Assembly: GCF_017876295.1 (NCBI RefSeq)
Contig: NZ_JAGINT010000002.1
Location: forward strand, 1-64,000
DNA from: Kribbella aluminosa
Lineage (GTDB): Bacteria > Actinomycetota > Actinomycetes > Propionibacteriales > Kribbellaceae
Direction: 5' to 3'
DNA: 64,000 nucleotides
Part shown: one piece after another, positions 1 through 8,487 of the stretch
Layout: each line of letters opens with the position of its first letter
How positions within the stretch are numbered: the first letter of the stretch is position 1
Program-made: the position numbers and the translations under genes
The notes under the pieces: model-generated
What the model was told of the DNA's origin: nothing
Seen by the model: only the letters and a program-made list of their open reading frames with translations
Databases searched by the model: none

Positions 1-195
1 GACGCAATCCTCCGCTCGCGCGCTGGTCCATGAGTTAGGCACTTCACAGCTTGAGCGGGGAGGTTGCCTAAAGACTTCTGTAATAGAAAACGCTGAGTCT
101 CGTAGACCCGTGAACAGCGAAATCTCTGGTGTATCTTCCTTTCCCCGAGAGGTAGGTTTCGTGGCGGTGCGCGGGTTTCGTGTTGCTACCGGGCA

Positions 196-504
196 ATGCC
201 GGTGCTGATGCACGTGATGGCGGGTGCTGATGGCTTTATGGCATTCAAGCGCGTTGTATTTGGGGTTGACAGGCAGGTGTACGGGAATTGCAAACTTCCT
301 GCAGCGAGACTGGTTGGTCTTGATGTTATTCCGTTGTCTTGGGGGTCAAGGATGGTACCCGTTCGCAGATTGGAGGGTGGTTGCCCAGAGGAACTCAAGG
401 GTCTGTGGAGGTTATCCAAGGGTGTTGACGCGGTTGCTCAGGGTATGCGTGTGATGGATCGGTGGTTGTGTCAGGGAACTTGGTCCCCACGAATGACTCT
501 TTGA
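196..504 (+). CDS. Hypothetical small protein, doubtful
   Basis: An open frame of 102 codons ends just before the strong ribosome-binding site of the next small gene. I recognise no domain. Codon third positions are not strongly GC-biased, unlike the clear genes further right, and several ATGs could serve as start. An overlapping frame (224-454) and a minus-strand frame (186-419) are equally open. It is kept only because its position just ahead of a colinear row of small mobile-element genes makes a real gene possible. Confidence 0.25.
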   Translation: MPVLMHVMAGADGFMAFKRVVFGVDRQVYGNCKLPAARLVGLDVIPLSWGSRMVPVRRLEGGCPEELKGLWRLSKGVDAVAQGMRVMDRWLCQGTWSPRMTL

Positions 505-516
505 GGAGGTGGTTAC

Positions 517-654
517 TTGCGTTTTAGTCAGCGTGTGTGGTTCTCGACTCGCTGCGCGTGTGGTGCGCGGAAAGCCAAGGGCCGAGCTGGCTGTGAGAAG
601 TGTGTACGGCGTTACCGCTTCGTGCGGAATGACCGTGCCAACGGTTGCCGGTAA
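517..654 (+). CDS. Small cysteine-motif basic protein of the integrated element
   Basis: This encodes 45 residues, very rich in Arg/Lys, with a C-x-C pair near residue 14 and a C-x-x-C pair near residue 27. The arrangement suggests a small zinc-binding or nucleic-acid-binding protein. The start is a TTG preceded at a good distance by GAGGAGGTGG (about 503-512), one of the best ribosome-binding sites in this part. Small basic Cys proteins of this kind are common just upstream of the FtsK-like gene in actinobacterial integrative elements. The function is unknown. Confidence 0.55.
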   Translation: MRFSQRVWFSTRCACGARKAKGRAGCEKCVRRYRFVRNDRANGCR

Positions 655-738
655 GCCTCACGACCGGCAGTCAACGGGGTCGCCCTCTCTCTCATATTCG
701 AGGAGATCGAGAGGGGGTGATGAGTACTGATTATTTCG

Positions 739-906
739 GTGTCGCTGCTGCTGACGTTTGCTGTTGGCGTCTTTGTGTTGATCCGATACACAAGCCTGAC
801 GTTGATTCAGGCTGTGATTTGTGTGTTGTTCGGGTTCTTCCTGGCGTCTAGCGAGTTCGCGCCGTATATCCGGCAGTTCCTGTCGGAGTTCCTGGGTGCC
901 AAGTGA
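739..906 (+). CDS. Small two-segment membrane protein
   Basis: About 55 residues contain two hydrophobic stretches, SLLLTFAVGVFVLI near the start and LIQAVICVLFGFFLA in the middle. A short polar tail ending in LGAK follows, so two transmembrane helices are likely. The frame is open from an upstream TGA (724-726). I chose the GTG at 739 because no ATG is in frame, but the best Shine-Dalgarno-like stretch (GAGAGGGGG, about 709-717) lies further upstream, so a non-standard start nearer to 730 is possible. It lies between other small element genes and the FtsK-like gene. Membrane proteins in that position often assist conjugal transfer, which is inference here. Confidence 0.45.
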   Translation: MSLLLTFAVGVFVLIRYTSLTLIQAVICVLFGFFLASSEFAPYIRQFLSEFLGAK

Positions 907-1024
907 GAAGTAGGCACTAAGGCGGCTTGAGTAGCTGACACGGTCGGGCCACTTTCTTGGGGAGGAGTATTGGCCCGACCATTCCCCGAACTATCCATGT
1001 AGTCGAGTTGAGAGGAGTAACCGC

Positions 1025-1069
1025 ATGACTGAAACCTATCCGTTGTGCTTCCTGAATAATTGGTGGTGA
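1025..1069 (+). CDS. 14-residue peptide MTETYPLCFLNNWW, possible leader peptide
   Basis: A 14-codon frame starts at an ATG preceded by GAGAGGAG at proper spacing and ends with TGG TGG TGA. It lies 30 bp before the next coding region. It is too short to judge by composition. The good ribosome-binding site is the only support, so it may be a leader peptide or chance. Confidence 0.25.
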   Translation: MTETYPLCFLNNWW

Positions 1070-1099
1070 TTTGTCCTGAACGTTCCGTATTCACGCAGT

Positions 1100-1447
1100 A
1101 TGTCTCTTGAGCAAGTAGACGGAGCCCGCGCCCGATTTGAGGCGACTTTGCGCGTGCCCCCGATGAATCTCCCTCGCGATGCCGGGGTTGATGCATTCAT
1201 TATTTCTTCGGCCGATGTGCCCGACTTGGTCCGCGAGATCAAACGGCTTCGGTCCCGCTATCAAATCCTTGAAGCTTCCTGCCGCGCCGGTCTGCTGGCA
1301 GCGGTCGAAAACGAGCCGAGCACGGCTTCGGTATGGGCGCTGGATTCGCCGTGGCTTTACGTGACGGATGCGCTTGCAGCGCCTCCGCCGTTCCACCCAT
1401 TGGCGGAAGTTCTTCCCCTGCGGTTTTGGGGAGGTGAATCTCTTTGA
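1100..1447 (+). CDS. Hypothetical protein of the integrated element
   Basis: This encodes 115 residues, mostly helical in appearance, with an amphipathic segment around residues 38-60 (VPDLVREIKRLRSRYQILEA) that could form a short coiled coil. There is no recognised domain. Its TGA overlaps the ATG of the FtsK-like gene (TGATG), which indicates translational coupling and supports it as a real gene. Small proteins directly before the translocase are usual in actinobacterial conjugative integrative elements, but I cannot assign a role. Confidence 0.6.
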   Translation: MSLEQVDGARARFEATLRVPPMNLPRDAGVDAFIISSADVPDLVREIKRLRSRYQILEASCRAGLLAAVENEPSTASVWALDSPWLYVTDALAAPPPFHPLAEVLPLRFWGGESL

Positions 1448-3387
1448 TGCGTCGTCGTGGCGCGGTCCCGTCTCACCGACGGGGCCGCCCCGGCCGCTAT
1501 GGCCGGAGAGATGATTTGTGGATAGTGCCGGTTCATTACGGATCGGGTAGTGAGCCGTTCTATCTGATCGGGCATGTCGGCCGGTTGCTGTGGCGCTACC
1601 GGGCCGAGCTCGCCCCGTTGTATTGGCTGGCCGGTTGTTTGCTGGCCGGTTCGTGGCTGCACAAGGTCCACCCGAATTGGTGGCCGTTGATCGTGCTGGC
1701 CGGTATCGCCGGAATTGTGGTGCTGGCAGTCCGTCCGGCAAAGGTGCTGGCACGCTTCCCGCTATTGGAGAGGTGGCGTGTCCGTGTGTGGGGAGCGGGA
1801 TTCATCGCGTTTGTGACGCAGTGGCTGACCGCTGCGACGATTCACGGCGCGACCGCTGGCCCGATGGAATCCTTTGCCATCATCGGTACCGGGGTTTTCG
1901 CGGTGCCGTGGTTGTGGCGGGAAGACAGGCGACGCCTTACCCGGGTCCGGATCATTCGGGACCATTTCCCCGACACTGCCGACGCGGCCGGACTGACCGG
2001 CGCACGGATGGTGTCAGCGGTAATGGACAAATGGGGTTGGACCGCGAGAATCAAACTCCGGCGCGGCCAAACCTATTCGGACGTAGTCAAGGCGCTACCC
2101 GAATTGGAATCGGCATTGGGTGCCCGGATCGGTGGAACACGCGCCGAACCGGTCACCGACGACGCATCGCAATTCACATTGCGACTAGTCGAGACCGACC
2201 CCCACGCACAACCCATTGTGTGGGAACCACGCGCCGTGCCAGTCGTCGGGAAATCCCGCGCGTCGATCACTCAGCCGGTCACGGTCGGGGTATTCGAAGA
2301 CGGCGCACCGATCACGGTTCCGCTGCTGCGAAAGCATGTCCTGATCGGTGGCGCTACCGACTCCGGCAAATCCGGGCTGCTGAACGTGATCCTGGCACGG
2401 ATCGCAGAATGCGGCGATGCCATTGCCTGGGGCATCGACCTGAAAAAGGGAATGGAGCTAGCGCCCTGGTCGAGCGTCCTGCAAATTCTGGCCACCGATA
2501 ACGATTCCGCCGAACGGCTACTACAAGCCGGTGTAGATGAATTGGAGAAACGCGCGGAATTTCTAATGGGCCGAGGCCGGCGTGAGTGGTATCCGAAATT
2601 CGATGCACCGCAACTGTTTATCATCATCGATGAATACGCGGAACTGTCGAAGAAAGCCCAACGATTGGCGGATTCAATCTCCCGGCGTGGCCGTGCTGTT
2701 GCGGTAGTCCTGTTGATCGCTACTCAGCGGCCGACTCAAAAGGCGATGGGTGAATCGTCGGCGCTGCGGTCCCAAATGAATATCAGGTTCTGTCTGCGGG
2801 TGAATGAGCGTCCCGACGTCGACCTGATCTTGGGTGTCGGGAAACTCTCGGCGGGTTGGGATGCAACGAAGTTCGACGGACCGGGGAAATTCTTTGTGTC
2901 CGGTCCGGGAATGGACACACCCCGCCGTGGACGCGCGTATCTGATCACCGATGCCGACGTGACCGAGACCGCGACCACCTACGCCCGTCCCGGCTCAGCA
3001 GCCGACCAGCTTGCCGACACAGCAGGCACCGGACGCCCTGAGAGCCGTTCTCAGCGCCTGTCAGGGGGTCCGGAGACCATCGGGGCACCCGCGACCGTGT
3101 CAGGCCCGGAAATGGCGCTCTGGGCGACCCTGCGAGACGCCCCACCGGAGGGGGTCACCGCAGGCGTCTTGCAGGACGCGACCGGCAAGGGCCGAGCGTG
3201 GGTCTACAAGCGCCTGAAAGCCGGTCAGGCCGATACCACCATCGCGAGCCCCAGCTATGGCCGCTGGCGAGCCGTCAGGCCCCGGCAGGCGACCCCTGCC
3301 GACCGGCCCGCCGACAGCACCGGCCCGACCCCGGAAGGAGACACCGGCGGAGACCCCGCCAACCGGCCACAAGATCACTCACCGTAA
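1447..3387 (+). CDS. FtsK/SpoIIIE-type DNA translocase (TraB-like transfer protein)
   Basis: This 646-residue membrane ATPase probably moves double-stranded DNA during conjugal transfer of the element. Two hydrophobic regions (about residues 55-100 and 115-155) anchor it. The motor domain has Walker A GGATDSGKSG near residue 301 and Walker B LFIIIDEY near residue 390, followed by an RRGRA segment and a TQRP motif typical of FtsK motors. The C-terminal part (residues about 520-646) is Pro/Gly/Thr-rich with a short helical segment resembling a winged helix. The ATG at 1447 overlaps the preceding stop, and a TTG three bases earlier is less likely. Size and layout fit the TraSA/TraB family of actinomycete integrative elements rather than the chromosomal cell-division FtsK, which is longer and has four membrane segments. 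Confidence 0.9.
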   Translation: MRRRGAVPSHRRGRPGRYGRRDDLWIVPVHYGSGSEPFYLIGHVGRLLWRYRAELAPLYWLAGCLLAGSWLHKVHPNWWPLIVLAGIAGIVVLAVRPAKVLARFPLLERWRVRVWGAGFIAFVTQWLTAATIHGATAGPMESFAIIGTGVFAVPWLWREDRRRLTRVRIIRDHFPDTADAAGLTGARMVSAVMDKWGWTARIKLRRGQTYSDVVKALPELESALGARIGGTRAEPVTDDASQFTLRLVETDPHAQPIVWEPRAVPVVGKSRASITQPVTVGVFEDGAPITVPLLRKHVLIGGATDSGKSGLLNVILARIAECGDAIAWGIDLKKGMELAPWSSVLQILATDNDSAERLLQAGVDELEKRAEFLMGRGRREWYPKFDAPQLFIIIDEYAELSKKAQRLADSISRRGRAVAVVLLIATQRPTQKAMGESSALRSQMNIRFCLRVNERPDVDLILGVGKLSAGWDATKFDGPGKFFVSGPGMDTPRRGRAYLITDADVTETATTYARPGSAADQLADTAGTGRPESRSQRLSGGPETIGAPATVSGPEMALWATLRDAPPEGVTAGVLQDATGKGRAWVYKRLKAGQADTTIASPSYGRWRAVRPRQATPADRPADSTGPTPEGDTGGDPANRPQDHSP

Positions 3388-3510
3388 CTGTCCACGGACT
3401 GTCTCAAAGTCCCGGAATCTCACGCGCGCCCGCACGTTGAGGCACACATCCGGGCACCGTGGACACTTCGGAGACACTTCCCGCACAGTCACAAAACGTC
3501 ACCAATTCAA

Positions 3511-3553
3511 GGGTGGCCGGACCGGACCTGATCAAGGCCCGGTCCGGCCACCC
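3511..3553 (+). terminator. Strong hairpin downstream of the translocase gene
   Basis: Perfect 15-bp arms at 3511-3525 and 3539-3553 flank a 13-base loop. No T-run follows, as is common in high-GC actinobacteria. It lies 124 bp after the translocase stop and probably ends that transcript. Confidence 0.55.
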
Positions 3554-3663
3554 TGGGAAGGGGGTTCACAGCGCCCACCACGCCACGCCAACCCAACGCC
3601 GCAAAGGCGAGAAAGGAGAAAACAGAACCACAACAGCAAAAACCCGCAAACATTGGCGGGCAA

Positions 3664-3828
3664 ATGCTGAAACTGCCACTCAGTGACTACTGGAAGAACA
3701 AACCCTACAAACCAACCGATCCCGCAATTGTTGCGCGAGTCTCCGCAATGCCACTCCCCGACGACGACGCGATAGAAACCCTCGCACTGGTCCTCGGTTT
3801 CGGCGACGACCTAGACAGGCAGGCATAG
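3664..3828 (+). CDS. Small acidic hypothetical protein
   Basis: A 54-residue protein begins MLKLPLSDYWKNKPY and ends in an acidic stretch (PLPDDDAIETLALVLGFGDDLDRQA). It has regular codon use and a stop right before a strong hairpin. A weak purine-rich ribosome-binding site (GGCGGG) precedes the ATG. It is convergent with the serine recombinase gene. No domain is recognised; small proteins beside large serine integrases are sometimes directionality factors, but nothing in the sequence proves that here. Confidence 0.5.
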   Translation: MLKLPLSDYWKNKPYKPTDPAIVARVSAMPLPDDDAIETLALVLGFGDDLDRQA

Positions 3829-3832
3829 CAAA

Positions 3833-3872
3833 AGGCGACCGGCCATACCCGAATAGGTCCGGCCGGTCGCCT
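3833..3872. terminator. Bidirectional terminator between convergent genes
   Basis: A perfect 12-bp inverted repeat (3833-3844 with 3861-3872) and a 16-base loop lie exactly between the plus-strand small gene ending at 3828 and the minus-strand recombinase gene ending at 3902. Confidence 0.75.
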
Positions 3873-3901
3873 CTCGCGTTTACAGGCAGGCAACGGGGTT
3901 C

Positions 3902-5458
3902 TCAGGCGGCAAGGTCTCCCATCAGGCCACCGAACGACACACGGTCAGCCAACGGCATACGGGGATTCTTGTTCGCCGACCGCAGACGGGGCGCGCAAAC
4001 CAACTTGATAATCTGCCGCCGCAGTTCGATATCAGCAATGGAAGCCCACTGCTCGGCAGCGTCCGGCCCGATCAAATCCATCAGAATATCCGGAACGGCA
4101 ACCGCGCGGATCGCGTCTTGCGCCTCGCCGATCTTGGCATTCATCTGCGATTCAATCTCACCAGCCAGAGCAATACTCAACTTGCCCGCCTTGCACAAAG
4201 CCGGGATCTCGCGAATCTGCGCGCGTGCTTCCGCAATCGCAGTCTCATAGATGGTGATATCCGAATCATGCTTGCTGGTCAGCGAGACCATCTTTTCGTA
4301 GATGTCACGCCGTGAAAGCCACGAAACAAGCGACGCCTCTACATAGCTGTCGAACTTCGAGATATCCACCGAAGCGCAAGCACTATCGGCGCACGAGTAC
4401 ACGACAGACTTCCGTTTCTTCCTGTCCTGCTTGTGCTTGCTGTGCATCCACGAACCGCACTCGCCGCAGTTCGACGCATACGACAGCAACCAGACCCGGG
4501 AGAAAGGCCGGTGCGTGCGGCCGGACTCCACTGCCCTACTGATAATTGCCTGCACATTGTGGAAAACCTTCGGTGTAACAATCCCTTTCCACTGGCCATC
4601 GGTCACAGCCTCGCGGAAATGTGCACGCTTGCCGACATAGACCGGATTCGTCGCAATGCTCCTGATTGTCTGCCGTGACCACAACTTGCCACTAGGCGAC
4701 GGAATGCCGCGAGCGTTGAACAGGTTCGCGATAGCCGTTTCGGTCACAAGGCGTCGCGCATGCCAGAAAATTTCCCGCACGATGCTATACGGCGTGTAAG
4801 TCTCTTCGGTGCCGTCTTCCTTTTTCACGACATACGAAGTCTGGTCGAAATCCTGGCGCTCGAAAGCACCTGTCTTCTGATTCTTGAAACGCTCATAGCC
4901 GTAAGGAACGTGACCATGCGGGCGACCAGCGTCAATCTGGCCTTTCAAACCACGCGACGTATTGTCATGGATCGTGTCCACCTGAGTTTCAGCATTCAAA
5001 GCCTGCTGACCCAAAGACGCCCGGTCCGCCGTCACCCGAAGGTCATACAGGTTTCCCTCTACCAGCCAGAAGAACAATCCATTGTCGTAACAGAGATCAC
5101 GCAACATGGCGTATACGGCAAGCATCCGCTGTGACCGAGACATATCCGTCAGGACCAATACGTCACCCTTGCCCGACTTGATTGCAAGGATAAGACGCTC
5201 AAAGTCTTTCCGCTTCCGCTTCGCCTCCGGTGCGTGCCGCGAGGCGGATACATCGTTATCGCTGAACTCAGCTACTTTCTTCCACGAATGCCGGTTAATG
5301 TTCTCGTCATTCATGTTCAACTGAGTACCGACCGAGTACTTTTCTTTCTTCTTATCCTTGCTCGCACGGCCATAACTCAGCGCGCCAACCCCAGTACCGG
5401 CCATTAGCAGGGCTATTTTGTCGGACCAAACCTTGCGCGTAAACGTCATACCCGTCAC
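3902..5458 (-). CDS. Large serine recombinase (integrase)
   Basis: A 518-residue site-specific recombinase would integrate and excise the element. The resolvase domain comes first, with the catalytic YGRAS motif (Tyr29, Arg31, nucleophile Ser33). The ALNAETQ and TSRGLKGQ segments and the recombinase domain (about residues 170-300) follow. Next is a zinc-ribbon region with CGECG and CADSAC cysteines around residues 340-370, then a helical region. The GTG start at 5458 has GGGAGG seven bases upstream. The gene lies at the very end of the element, with its start facing the chromosome junction, as usual for large serine integrases. No damage is seen. Confidence 0.95.
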   Translation of the reverse strand: MTGMTFTRKVWSDKIALLMAGTGVGALSYGRASKDKKKEKYSVGTQLNMNDENINRHSWKKVAEFSDNDVSASRHAPEAKRKRKDFERLILAIKSGKGDVLVLTDMSRSQRMLAVYAMLRDLCYDNGLFFWLVEGNLYDLRVTADRASLGQQALNAETQVDTIHDNTSRGLKGQIDAGRPHGHVPYGYERFKNQKTGAFERQDFDQTSYVVKKEDGTEETYTPYSIVREIFWHARRLVTETAIANLFNARGIPSPSGKLWSRQTIRSIATNPVYVGKRAHFREAVTDGQWKGIVTPKVFHNVQAIISRAVESGRTHRPFSRVWLLSYASNCGECGSWMHSKHKQDRKKRKSVVYSCADSACASVDISKFDSYVEASLVSWLSRRDIYEKMVSLTSKHDSDITIYETAIAEARAQIREIPALCKAGKLSIALAGEIESQMNAKIGEAQDAIRAVAVPDILMDLIGPDAAEQWASIADIELRRQIIKLVCAPRLRSANKNPRMPLADRVSFGGLMGDLAA

Positions 5459-5514
5459 GGAACTACCTCCCTGTTGATCACTCTAGGTCAAGTAGGGAGT
5501 CTGTTCCGCTAGCG
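5459..5514. other. Right end (attachment junction) of the serine-integrase element
   Basis: Between the integrase start and the truncated ABC gene the DNA changes from element to chromosome. The ABC reading frame runs normally through Walker A (GAGKTTT) to codons around 5512-5520 and is then stopped by element DNA. The crossover therefore lies near 5512-5525, inside the Walker A coding sequence. The other half-site and the rest of the ABC gene must lie left of this window. Confidence 0.55.
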
Positions 5515-5658
5515 AACGGTGGTCGTCTTCCCGGCGCCGTTCGGCCCGAGGAACCCCGTGACCGTCCCGGGAGCAACCTCGAAACTCAGATCGTCGACCG
5601 CCCGCACCGTGCCGAACGACTTCGCCAGGCCACGGACCTCGATGCCAGCGCCATTCAT
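5509..5658 (-). pseudogene. ABC transporter ATP-binding protein, 5' fragment cut by integration
   Basis: Only the first 49 residues remain: IEVRGLAKSFGTVRAVDD, then GFLGPNGAGKTTTV, the Walker A loop, followed at once by a stop codon in element DNA. Family members are about 230-320 residues long, so the Q-loop, signature and Walker B are missing. The ATG overlaps the stop of the upstream methyltransferase gene (ATGA), so the two formed an operon. The start resembles drug/lipid exporter ATPases of the DrrA type, although the fragment is too short for a firm subfamily. Confidence 0.85.
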
Positions 5659-6314
5659 GACGCCGTCCCGTTGGTCTGGGGGCGAGTCGCGCGACCGAGG
5701 ATGTGCGGCGAGGCAGGCGACGGCTGACCGGGTGGAAAGTCGAAACGGTCGATCTCCTCGATGACGAACCCAGCGGCGCTGATCGCCGCCGCCGCGTCGC
5801 GGGCCACGTGACAGCCGCCCATCAACACAGGCCACAACGTCGCGTCCGCGGCCCACTGGACCCTCGCCAGGCGGCCACCAGCCGGTGCGGCGACATGCTC
5901 ATAGAACCGCAGCTCGCCACCAGGGCGCAGTACCCGGTAGGCCTCCTTCAGCGCTTGGCCCGGATCGGCCACCGAGCACAACACCAGCGAGACCACGACG
6001 GCGTCGAACGAGCCGTCGTCGACCGGCAGTTGTTCCGCCGGCCCGTCGACCACGGTGACCGGCACGTCGACCTCACGCGAGCGCTCTGCCGCTTTGGTGC
6101 GCAGGTAGGGCTCGGGCTCGACGCCAATGACCTCAGTGACTTCGGCCGGGTAGTGAGCGAAGTTCCCGCCGTCACCACACCCGACCTCGAGGACACGGCC
6201 GGCCAAGCCCGTGAGCAGGCGGCCGCGATGCTCGGCCACACCTTGGCGATCCATCACCGGTCTGAGGCGGGCGTACACACGGGCGAACAGCGGGTGCGAC
6301 ATCTGTGCTGGCAT
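5655..6314 (-). CDS. Class I SAM-dependent methyltransferase
   Basis: This is a soluble methyltransferase of 219 residues. It has the SAM-binding glycine loop VLEVGCGDGGN in its N-terminal third, an acidic strand-2 end (IGVEPEP), the motif DAVVVSLVLCSV, and the post-motif LRPGGELRFYEHV, as in UbiE/menaquinone-type small-molecule methyltransferases. I start it at the ATG at 6314, because the upstream TTG extension would run through the candidate operator. It overlaps the truncated ABC ATPase gene by ATGA and is divergent from a TetR gene, so it was probably part of a TetR-controlled resistance or export operon. The substrate is unknown. Confidence 0.85.
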   Translation of the reverse strand: MPAQMSHPLFARVYARLRPVMDRQGVAEHRGRLLTGLAGRVLEVGCGDGGNFAHYPAEVTEVIGVEPEPYLRTKAAERSREVDVPVTVVDGPAEQLPVDDGSFDAVVVSLVLCSVADPGQALKEAYRVLRPGGELRFYEHVAAPAGGRLARVQWAADATLWPVLMGGCHVARDAAAAISAAGFVIEEIDRFDFPPGQPSPASPHILGRATRPQTNGTAS

Positions 6315-6339
6315 GGCACTACCATGAGGTGTTAACAAG

Positions 6340-6367
6340 CAAGTGTCAACACGGATGTAAACACTTG
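6340..6367. promoter_or_regulatory. Candidate TetR operator
   Basis: An inverted repeat CAAGTGT (6340-6346) / ACACTTG (6361-6367) lies between the divergent methyltransferase and TetR genes, the usual place for an autoregulatory TetR site. The spacing is 14 bases. Confidence 0.5.
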
Positions 6368-6376
6368 AGGAGAGTC

Positions 6377-6952
6377 GTGGCTGCGCCGACTGAAGGCAAG
6401 CTGATGAAGCGCCCCGAGCGGCGCCAGGCCCTGATCGCTGCCGCTGCCCGGGCTTTTGCCCGCAGCGGCTACGCGGCGACGAACCTCGAGGACGTCGCCA
6501 CCGAGGCCGGCGTCAGCAGAGTGCTGATCTACCGGCACTTCGACTCCAAGACCGAGCTGTACAAGGCGGTCCTCGACGAAGTCAGCGACCAGCTGCGCGA
6601 GGCCACGGGACATCCCAACCACCTCACCGAGTCCAGCCTTCAGGCACTCATCGCGGTCGCTCAGGACAACCCCGACGGGTTCAAGCTCTTCTTCCGCCAG
6701 TCGGCCCAAGAGCCCGACTTCCGCCGCCACGCCGATGAGCTCCGTGCAGCGATGACCGCGACCGCCGAGCCGTACCTAAGGGAAGTGATCCATGACGAGA
6801 ACCGGCTGCAGTGGGCCGCGCAGCTGATACCGACCGTCGCTGTCGAAGCCGTGATCGCGTGGCTGGACGCGGGCAAGCCGTCACCGCCCACGGCAGCAGA
6901 CACCATCACCAGCATCGTCGGAGGCACCGTCACCGCGATCGCAGGCGACTAG
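6377..6952 (+). CDS. TetR-family transcriptional regulator
   Basis: A 191-residue repressor has an N-terminal helix-turn-helix (AARAFARSGYAATNLEDVATEAGVSRVLIYRHF, residues about 22-55) and a variable helical ligand domain. The start is GTG at 6377 with GAGGAG eight bases upstream; a longer frame from 6305 would begin inside the divergent gene. It most likely represses itself and the divergent methyltransferase-ABC operon through the inverted repeat at 6340-6367. Its ligand is unknown. Since the regulated ABC gene has been cut by the element, the repressor may now control little of use. Confidence 0.9.
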   Translation: MAAPTEGKLMKRPERRQALIAAAARAFARSGYAATNLEDVATEAGVSRVLIYRHFDSKTELYKAVLDEVSDQLREATGHPNHLTESSLQALIAVAQDNPDGFKLFFRQSAQEPDFRRHADELRAAMTATAEPYLREVIHDENRLQWAAQLIPTVAVEAVIAWLDAGKPSPPTAADTITSIVGGTVTAIAGD

Positions 6953-7003
6953 GGCCGACAGCAAGGATCGAGTGGCCCGTCGGCAGTAGTCCGATGCGGC
7001 TGG

Positions 7004-7699
7004 TCAGGGCGTTGCTGCAGAGACCCACACGATCGTGGGGGCGATGTCTGGTCGGTGATCGACGCGGATGTCACAGAAACCTGCCGTGTGGAGCCACGCA
7101 GTGGCCTCGGCAGTCGTCGGCACGTTGTACACAGAAGAGTCGAAGCGGGCTGGTAGTGGATGCTCGCCGGCCCGGAAGGCCAGGACGAGTAGGCCACCTG
7201 AGCGAAGCGCTCGGGAGATGTCGGCCAGTGTGGTGATGGGCTCAGGCCAGAAGTAGATGGTGTGTACCGCGATGACCGCGTGGAGGCCATCGTCGGCTAC
7301 GGGCAGCGTGATGCCATCGCCTTGGTGCAGGCGCATGTGGCCAGCGGCGATGGACTTGGCGTTACGGCGGCTGGCCGTGTCGACCATGGTCGGGGAGACA
7401 TCGACGCCGACGACCTCGGCGCCGCCCGCGGCAAGCCGCTCCAAGGTGCGACCGGGACCGAAGCCGATCTCACAGATCCGCTCACCGGGAACCAGGCGCA
7501 GAAGTTCAATGGCTGTGTCGTTGACCGCGGCGGTCTCCCGGACCCAGTTGCGGCCCATCAACCTGCCGACCGCGCCAGATGGCCGGGCGGCCTGACCGGA
7601 CAGATATCGCCCGACCGCCGCTGCCACGGCACTGCGGGCGCGGTGGTGCCAGGGTCGCCGGTCGGCGCAAGGGAGAGGGCAGGAGCGTCGTCGCAGCAT
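7004..7699 (-). CDS. Class I SAM-dependent methyltransferase
   Basis: This 231-residue enzyme has ICEIGFGPGRTLERLA as the SAM loop, VVGVDVSPTMV as strand 2, DGLHAVIAVHTIYFW as the acidic-aromatic strand 4 motif and LRSGGLLVLAF after it. The start at the ATG 7699 has GGAGG spaced seven bases upstream and lies 15 bp after the TetR stop, so the two form an operon. The order TetR then methyltransferase suggests that the enzyme handles the repressor's ligand or a related small molecule. No substrate can be named. Confidence 0.85.
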   Translation of the reverse strand: MLRRRSCPLPCADRRPWHHRARSAVAAAVGRYLSGQAARPSGAVGRLMGRNWVRETAAVNDTAIELLRLVPGERICEIGFGPGRTLERLAAGGAEVVGVDVSPTMVDTASRRNAKSIAAGHMRLHQGDGITLPVADDGLHAVIAVHTIYFWPEPITTLADISRALRSGGLLVLAFRAGEHPLPARFDSSVYNVPTTAEATAWLHTAGFCDIRVDHRPDIAPTIVWVSAATP

Positions 7700-7713
7700 G
7701 GGGTGGCCTCCGG

Positions 7714-8454
7714 TCACTTCAAGGTTGGGGTGGTCGCTCGTGCGACAATTTCGGCGATCATCGAGGCAACTGCCGCGTCGTCGACGACGACGGACGCGAC
7801 GGCGCCGGAGGGACCGGGGGCGGGGTCGAAGTGGCAGTGCACCGCCCAGAGCGCGCACAGCTCCACGATCGTGCGGGCCACCAACGGCGCCGGCCCGGGC
7901 AGACTGACGGTGCCGGCCTGCTGACGGCGGGCCAGATACTCCTCGATGCCACTGACGTTCGCCCGCCTGCCGGTGCCGAACCACACCTCGGCTAGATCGG
8001 GCAACTCCGGGCCGCACCTGTCAATCAGCTTGATGGCGATCCGGTGCCGGGCCAGGCGGGCGTACAGGTCGGTGACGATGCCGACGAACTCCGCCCGGAG
8101 GTCCGCCGGCGGCGCGTCGGCGGGGAGGGGATCGGTCAGCGCCCGGGCCAGCCTCAGGTCTGCGACCTCGCGGATCAGGCGGTCGGACACCAGCGCCGCG
8201 ACCTCCCCATCCGCCGGCGCCGGTACCGGGAGATCGGCCGGCACTGGTAGCGGTTCATGCCCGTCCGCGAAGCGCACCGCGGCCGCGAACAGGGCCGCCT
8301 TGCCCTGCGCGTAGCCATACAACGTGCCCTTGGCCAGCCCAAGTTCGTCAGCCACATCCTGCACCTGAGCACGCTGATAGCCATGCGTGATGAACACCCG
8401 CGCCGCCGCAGCAACCACCGCCGCGAACCGGTCTGAAGGAATCGTCCGAACCAT
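7714..8454 (-). CDS. TetR-family transcriptional regulator
   Basis: A 246-residue protein begins with a helix-turn-helix (AARVFITHGYQRAQVQDVADELGLAKGTLYGYAQGKAALF, about residues 17-56). Its Ala/Pro-rich ligand-binding region is longer than average. It is the first gene of a two-gene operon with the methyltransferase behind it. A 19-bp palindrome at 8469-8487, 15 bp before the ATG, is a good candidate for its own operator. The ligand is unknown. Confidence 0.9.
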   Translation of the reverse strand: MVRTIPSDRFAAVVAAAARVFITHGYQRAQVQDVADELGLAKGTLYGYAQGKAALFAAAVRFADGHEPLPVPADLPVPAPADGEVAALVSDRLIREVADLRLARALTDPLPADAPPADLRAEFVGIVTDLYARLARHRIAIKLIDRCGPELPDLAEVWFGTGRRANVSGIEEYLARRQQAGTVSLPGPAPLVARTIVELCALWAVHCHFDPAPGPSGAVASVVVDDAAVASMIAEIVARATTPTLK

Positions 8455-8468
8455 GAACCGACTATAAC

Positions 8469-8487
8469 TGACCGACTCAGTCAGTCA
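8469..8487. promoter_or_regulatory. Candidate TetR operator (TGAC-GACT / AGTC-GTCA palindrome)
   Basis: A near-perfect 19-bp palindrome of TGAC/GACT half-sites lies directly before the TetR start and overlaps the last codons of the tyrosine recombinase gene. Promoter and operator are therefore embedded in the end of the neighbouring gene. Confidence 0.55.

Noticed and set aside
5703..6335. Long plus-strand frame opposite the methyltransferase gene
   Set aside because: It mirrors a clear SAM methyltransferase on the minus strand; its product has no recognisable motif.
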